The translations under genes and the position numbers were made by a program. Of a stretch of 64,000 bases of DNA, positions 60,441 to 64,000 are shown in pieces. The DNA is from RGIG2041 sp045578865 (lineage in GTDB: Bacteria > Bacillota > Clostridia > UBA1381 > UMGS1253). Positions within the stretch are counted from its first letter, which is position 1. Each line of letters begins with the position of its first letter. Location of the stretch: the NCBI GenBank assembly GCA_045578865.1, contig JAZNLB010000005.1, forward strand, positions 1 to 64,000, given 5' to 3'. Under the pieces are notes generated by a model that was given only the letters and a program-made list of their open reading frames with translations, did no database searches and had not been told where the DNA came from.

Positions 60441-62174
60441 TTAAATATTTAAATAACTTCTTACTGCGCCTGTCAAAAATGCAATCTGTCGTTCTGCCGC
60501 TTCTTTACTGTCAGCCGCCGTGCAGAAATAAAGTTTGATTTTCGGCTCTGTACCCGACGGGCGAATGGCGATAAAAGTTTTTTCATCTGCCAAACGGAAA
60601 CGAAGCACATTGCTCTTGGCAAAGTCGCCGATTTCGCTCGTTGTGCCATCCGCAAAATATTTGGTGTTGATGCTGTAATCTTCTTTTTCCGCGATTGCAA
60701 TACCGCCAAACTCGCTCGGCATATTTTCACGGATGCCCTTCATCGTATCGGCAATCTTTTGCATGCCGTCCTTGCCCGGCATATACACCGAAACAGTGGA
60801 CTCGGCAAAGAAACCATACTTCTCATAAAGCTCCGCCAAGCCGTCATAGAGCGTCATGCCCTTTAATTGATAATCTGCCGCCATTTCCGCAATCAGCATC
60901 GCAGCCCCGATTGCATCCTTGTCTCTCGCATAGATGCCCGGCAAGTAGCCGTAACTTTCCTCAAATCCAAACTCGTAGGTATATGCACCCGTTACCTCAT
61001 AATCCGCAATTTTCTCAGCGATATACTTAAAACCGGTAAACACATCTACAACCTGCACACCGTAATCCGCGGCAATCGCACGCGCAGCATCCGAGGTTAC
61101 AATCGTTTTAATCAGGACAGAATTGTCCCGAAGCATACCCTTACGCTTTTTTGCATCCAGTACATAACGGCACAAAAGAGCACCTGTCTGATTGCCCGTA
61201 AGCGCCTGATAATTGCCTTCCTTATCTCGCACGACAACCCCCACGCGGTCTGCATCCGGGTCTGTGCCGATAATCAAGGATGCGCCATGGGCTTTTGCAA
61301 GTTCAATCGCGAGGGCAAAGCCCTCTTTCTCCTCCGGATTTGGAGATTTTACCGTAGAAAATGCCGGGTCGGGCTTCGCTTGATTTGGCTCTACAATCAC
61401 ATTTTTAATACCGATTTTTTCAAAAATCGCCGTTACGGGACGAAGTCCTGTCCCGTGAAACGGTGTGTAAACCACTTTAAAGTCGTCGCCAACCTTGTCA
61501 AACACATCCGGATTAATGCTCTGAGCATATACAGCTTCCAAAAATGCTGCATCCACCTCGGCACCAATATTTACCAAAAGCGGACTGTTTTCAAATTCCG
61601 CATCCGAAATAATTTTTACATCTTTAAAAATATCGCAACTATTGACAACTTCAACAATGACATCGCTCGCCTCCGGCGGGAACTGCGCGCCGTCACTGCC
61701 GTATGCCTTAAATCCGTTGTATTCCTTCGGGTTGTGGCTGGCGGTAATCATAACCCCGGCCGCCGCCTTATAATATCGAATACCAAACGAAACCTCCGGT
61801 GTGGCATGTATACAATCAAACAAATACGCTTTGATGCCGTTGGCAATCAGCACCTTGGCGGTTTCTTTTGCAAAAGTATCCGAAAAATAGCGCGTGTCGT
61901 AACCAATTACAACGCCGTCTGCCGCTTTTCCTGCATCGGATACATACTTGGCAAGTCCCTGCGCCGCACGACGAACAGTGTATATATTCATACGGTTTGT
62001 GCCTGCACCCAGCAGACCACGCATGCCGCCCGTGCCGAATTCCAAATCGCGATAAAAGCGTTCTTCAATTTCTTTTTCATCGTTGGCAATCGCAGTAAGT
62101 TCCTTTTTCGTTTCCGCATCTGTTCTGTCACTTTCAAGCCAGTAGCAGTACAATTCATGCGCTGTTTTTCTCAT
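60441..62174 (-). CDS. pgm: Phosphoglucomutase/phosphomannomutase
   Basis: 577 residues, alpha-D-phosphohexomutase superfamily of the larger PgcA type. Seen: GTGGMRGLLGAGTNRMN start, catalytic MITASHNPKEYNGFKAYG (phosphoSer), metal-binding GTDPDADRVGVVV, and sugar-binding EFGFEESYGYL, with phosphate site RPSGTEPKIKLY near the end. Supplies glucose-1-phosphate for the polymer genes. The ATG at 62174 has AAGGA upstream; the longer frame to 62276 is unlikely. Confidence 0.93.
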   Translation of the reverse strand: MRKTAHELYCYWLESDRTDAETKKELTAIANDEKEIEERFYRDLEFGTGGMRGLLGAGTNRMNIYTVRRAAQGLAKYVSDAGKAADGVVIGYDTRYFSDTFAKETAKVLIANGIKAYLFDCIHATPEVSFGIRYYKAAAGVMITASHNPKEYNGFKAYGSDGAQFPPEASDVIVEVVNSCDIFKDVKIISDAEFENSPLLVNIGAEVDAAFLEAVYAQSINPDVFDKVGDDFKVVYTPFHGTGLRPVTAIFEKIGIKNVIVEPNQAKPDPAFSTVKSPNPEEKEGFALAIELAKAHGASLIIGTDPDADRVGVVVRDKEGNYQALTGNQTGALLCRYVLDAKKRKGMLRDNSVLIKTIVTSDAARAIAADYGVQVVDVFTGFKYIAEKIADYEVTGAYTYEFGFEESYGYLPGIYARDKDAIGAAMLIAEMAADYQLKGMTLYDGLAELYEKYGFFAESTVSVYMPGKDGMQKIADTMKGIRENMPSEFGGIAIAEKEDYSINTKYFADGTTSEIGDFAKSNVLRFRLADEKTFIAIRPSGTEPKIKLYFCTAADSKEAAERQIAFLTGAVRSYLNI

Positions 62175-62308
62175 GATGACATCCTTCTTTCTATGTAATA
62201 TTATCGTTGTTTCACTCACAAAATCCAAAGTTAGCACTCCGTCGGCATCAAATGCTCCTTTAAAATCAAAAGGCAAAAACCATTTATCTTCTTTTTTTGT
62301 CTACATAC

Positions 62309-62337
62309 ATTTTACCAAACTTTTCGCTTGGTGGCAA
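62309..62337 (-). promoter_or_regulatory. Proximal promoter candidate of pgm
   Basis: TTGCCA (62337-62332), 17-nt spacer, TAAAAT (62314-62309). Confidence 0.6.
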
Positions 62338-62436
62338 CATTTTTTTAGGGGGGGAATGTTTTTAGGAAATGTAGGAAACAAAAATAAAATAAACAGCCTT
62401 TGCCGGCAAATATGCATTTTTCAATTTTGTATCTTC

Positions 62437-62465
62437 ATTATAAAATGTAGTATGACAAACATCAA
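62437..62465 (-). promoter_or_regulatory. Distal promoter candidate of pgm
   Basis: TTGATG (62465-62460), 17-nt spacer, TATAAT (62442-62437). It lies in the 317-bp gap between sigF and pgm; that gap otherwise shows no gene, and no clear terminator for the sigma-F operon was seen. Confidence 0.6.
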
Positions 62466-62491
62466 TAAACAAAGTGTGAACTTTTTGTAAA

Positions 62492-63193
62492 TTAACCGAT
62501 TTGTGCGCGCAGGGTTAACAAAAGTTTCTTTTCAATGCGTGAAACCTGCACCTGACTGATGCCCAGTTGCCCCGCAACATCAGACTGCGTTTTGTTTTCA
62601 AAATAGCGCATATAAATCAGACGCCTGTCACGCTCAGACAAAGTTTCAATCGCTTGGCGCAATGAAAGACAGTCAATCAAATTCTCCTGCGTGTCGGCCG
62701 CAGGCAAGGTTTCAAGCAAATTGGGCGCTTCGTCACTTTCAGCCTGCAAAGACTGCAAGGGTCGCATGGCTTCCATCGCCACCGTGACATCCTCCACTTC
62801 CAGTCCAAGCGCATCCGCAATCTCGAATATACTTGGCGCAACGCCGTCTTCTTTTGTTTTTGTTTCCGTATAAGCACGAATATGTATCGCATTGGTTTTG
62901 ATGCGCCGGCTGATGCGAACTGCACCGTCATCTCGTAAAAAGCGCTTAATCTCACCGACAATCACCGGAACGGCATAGGTAGACAGTTTCACACCATAGG
63001 TATCATCAAATCTCTGAACGGCTTTTATCAGTCCCAAAGCGCCGATTTGAAACAAATCCTCCGTGTCGTGTCCGGTATAGACAAATCGTTTGACAACGCT
63101 GCCGACCAATGCAAGATTTTCTTCAATAATTTTGTTTTGCTCCTCCGACGAAAGCGCCTTCGTTTGTTTTGTCATTTCCGTCACCGCCACTCG
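62492..63193 (-). CDS. sigF: Forespore sigma factor SigF
   Basis: 233 residues, sigma-70 family. Seen: region 2 with ALVGSVVKRFVYTGHDTEDLFQIG, LIKAVQRFDDTYGVKLSTYAVPVIVGEIKRFLRDDG, and region 4 LSERDRRLIYMRYFENKTQSDVAGQLGISQVQVSRIEKK. Order with spoIIAA and spoIIAB identifies SigF rather than SigG. I chose the ATG at 63193, preceded by AGGTGG inside the spoIIAB end; the frame also opens upstream (GTG at 63232). Activates early forespore genes once SpoIIAB lets go. Confidence 0.9.
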   Translation of the reverse strand, partial: RVAVTEMTKQTKALSSEEQNKIIEENLALVGSVVKRFVYTGHDTEDLFQIGALGLIKAVQRFDDTYGVKLSTYAVPVIVGEIKRFLRDDGAVRISRRIKTNAIHIRAYTETKTKEDGVAPSIFEIADALGLEVEDVTVAMEAMRPLQSLQAESDEAPNLLETLPAADTQENLIDCLSLRQAIETLSERDRRLIYMRYFENKTQSDVAGQLGISQVQVSRIEKKLLLTLRAQIG

Positions 63194-63200
63194 CATCTGC

Positions 63201-63662
63201 TTATCCACCTGCTTTGGCAGACTGCTTTTCACGCACGCCCTCGTGTGCGCGCAGTTGCTTTTCCAAAATCACCGTTGTGCCCTCACCTAAAACGCTATGT
63301 ACCGACACCGAATCCATAAATGCTTCCATCACAGTAAAGCCCATGCCGGAGCGCTCTGCCTCCGGTTTGCCTGTATACATCGGCTCCATGGCTTTCTTAA
63401 CATCCGCAATACCGACACCCGTATCTGTTACCGACACCGTTACATGTCTTTTTTGCGTGATACAACAAAGTTCCACAATACCGCCTGCGCTGTCATAGCC
63501 GTGCACAATCGCATTGGTCACCGCTTCAGACAGCGCCGTTTTGATGTCGGAAAGTTCCTCCACTGTCGGATCAAGCCCCACTACAAAAGCGGCAACCGCC
63601 GTTCTTGCAAACGCCTCATTGGATGCATGTGCATCAAAAAACAATCGCATTTCATTTTTCAT
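63201..63662 (-). CDS. spoIIAB: Anti-sigma F factor SpoIIAB
   Basis: 153 residues, Bergerat-fold kinase/anti-sigma factor. Seen: N box SEAVTNAIVHGYD near 45-57, G1 box DTGVGIADV, and SGMGFTVMEAF. Holds SigF and phosphorylates SpoIIAA. ATG overlaps the spoIIAA stop by 4 bp. Confidence 0.94.
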   Translation of the reverse strand: MKNEMRLFFDAHASNEAFARTAVAAFVVGLDPTVEELSDIKTALSEAVTNAIVHGYDSAGGIVELCCITQKRHVTVSVTDTGVGIADVKKAMEPMYTGKPEAERSGMGFTVMEAFMDSVSVHSVLGEGTTVILEKQLRAHEGVREKQSAKAGG

Positions 63663-64000
63663 ATTGCCGCCTCCTTCACCATGTGCAATGCTTCTTCCAC
63701 CGTTTGGGTCCAGCGCACAAGTTTATAAATGCCCGACAAGCTCATCAGCCTGTCCATCCGCTCTGATACACCGGCAAGTACTACCCGTCCGCCGAGCGGT
63801 TGTACCAAGCGGTATCGCCCCATAATCAGCCCAATACCCGAACTGTCCATAAACTGCACCTCGGAAAAATCAAATATGATATGATTGGCATGCGTGCTCA
63901 AAAAAGCCTCGTCCACACTTTGTCGCACACTGCCTGCAATATGATGGTCAATCTCCGCTCCCAGATGCACTATGAGCGCACGAGCGCGTGTATTATACTC
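63659..64000 (-). CDS. spoIIAA: Anti-anti-sigma F factor SpoIIAA, N-terminus cut by window edge
   Basis: The frame is open to the right edge (114 codons visible). STAS domain with GAEIDHHIAGSVR, IIFDFSEVQFMDSSGIGLIMGR (phosphorylated Ser in MDSSG), and the SLSGIYKLV end. The in-frame GTG at 63970 is only an internal codon; full-length members begin about 15 residues earlier. First gene of the sigma-F operon, promoter outside the window. Confidence 0.92.
   Translation of the reverse strand, partial: EYNTRARALIVHLGAEIDHHIAGSVRQSVDEAFLSTHANHIIFDFSEVQFMDSSGIGLIMGRYRLVQPLGGRVVLAGVSERMDRLMSLSGIYKLVRWTQTVEEALHMVKEAAI

Noticed and set aside
60867..62198. Long plus-strand open frame opposite pgm
   Set aside because: Shadow of the pgm coding sequence with no independent support.
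62175..62260. Five-codon leader ORF (AAAGGAG, then ATG to TAA) upstream of pgm
   Set aside because: A short frame with an RBS-like sequence near 62239-62263 ends at a stop after a Cys codon; too short to separate from chance.
1..64000. CRISPR array, transposase, integrase-linked island or prophage
   Set aside because: No regularly spaced repeats and no transposase, phage or conjugation genes; the only tyrosine recombinase fits the xerD-spoIIM neighbourhood.
1..64000. tRNA or rRNA genes
   Set aside because: No intergenic segment showed a cloverleaf with a GGTTCRA arm or rRNA sequence; the GAGTTCGAAACC at about 30432 belongs to the preQ1 riboswitch.

Overview
This is 64 kb of chromosome from an endospore-forming, probably anaerobic member of the Clostridia (Bacillota). 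The inference rests on gene content: the truncated spoIIAA-spoIIAB-sigF operon at the right edge, spoIIM next to a xerD-type recombinase, yqfC-yqfD, a ylbJ homologue, a gerB-gerC-gerA tricistron, a SipL-like DUF3794/LysM protein, and the Gram-positive ctsR-mcsA-mcsB-clpC operon under CtsR boxes. Promoters are mostly sigma-A type with 17-bp spacers, ribosome binding sites are strong (AGGAGG), and many genes overlap by 4 bp. The species cannot be named from the sequence. No rRNA, tRNA, CRISPR array, transposase or prophage gene was found.

Layout. 1-4.7 kb: a truncated secreted protein, ylbJ and yqfC-yqfD, separated by three copies of a modular, hairpin-rich intergenic repeat. 4.7-8.1 kb: phoH-ybeY-era-yqzL-recO, the conserved ribosome maturation and repair cluster, including a 33-codon yqzL. 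8.1-11.1 kb: a polar amino acid ABC transporter and a dCMP deaminase. 11.2-18.3 kb (minus): cardiolipin synthase, the SipL-like protein and the germination receptor genes. 18.4-24 kb: a DUF2974 hydrolase-like protein and the Clp/arginine-kinase stress operon. 24-26.5 kb: rpmB, a tiny Cys-rich membrane protein, and rpsF-ssb-rpsR. 26.5-37 kb: feoAB, a TagA-type glycosyltransferase with tmk, a preQ1 riboswitch with queT, pyrimidine salvage (udp-cdd), and a threonine/lysine-branch operon (ACT regulator-hom-lysC-rlmB). 37-43.3 kb: a DivIVA-like protein, uppP, a YycI-like protein, ygiQ, folD, rsmG and noc. 43.4-49.6 kb (minus): gdhA, a zinc-ribbon protein, xerD, spoIIM and a phosphodiester glycosidase.

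49.7-60.4 kb: uraA behind a PyrR-type attenuator, then a cell-surface polysaccharide cluster. The cluster holds an acyltransferase, a MurJ/Wzx-type flippase, an acyltransferase-GT4 fusion, a DUF4330 protein, a Wzy/O-antigen-ligase protein and a GT4-CsaB (pyruvyltransferase) fusion. It ends with an overlapping cysK. 60.4-64 kb (minus): phosphoglucomutase and the sigma-F operon.

Most genes are ordinary core genes. The least explained material is intergenic. One item is the modular repeat family at 1.1-4.7 kb, whose units directly abut, and supply, the stop codons of two sporulation genes. Another is a 105-bp tandem structured repeat after xerD. The third is a set of compact regulatory arrangements: twin operators around the feo promoter, divergent promoters sharing a -35, and a promoter whose -35 lies inside a terminator stem. 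The two enzyme fusions in the polysaccharide cluster are the most interesting coding features.
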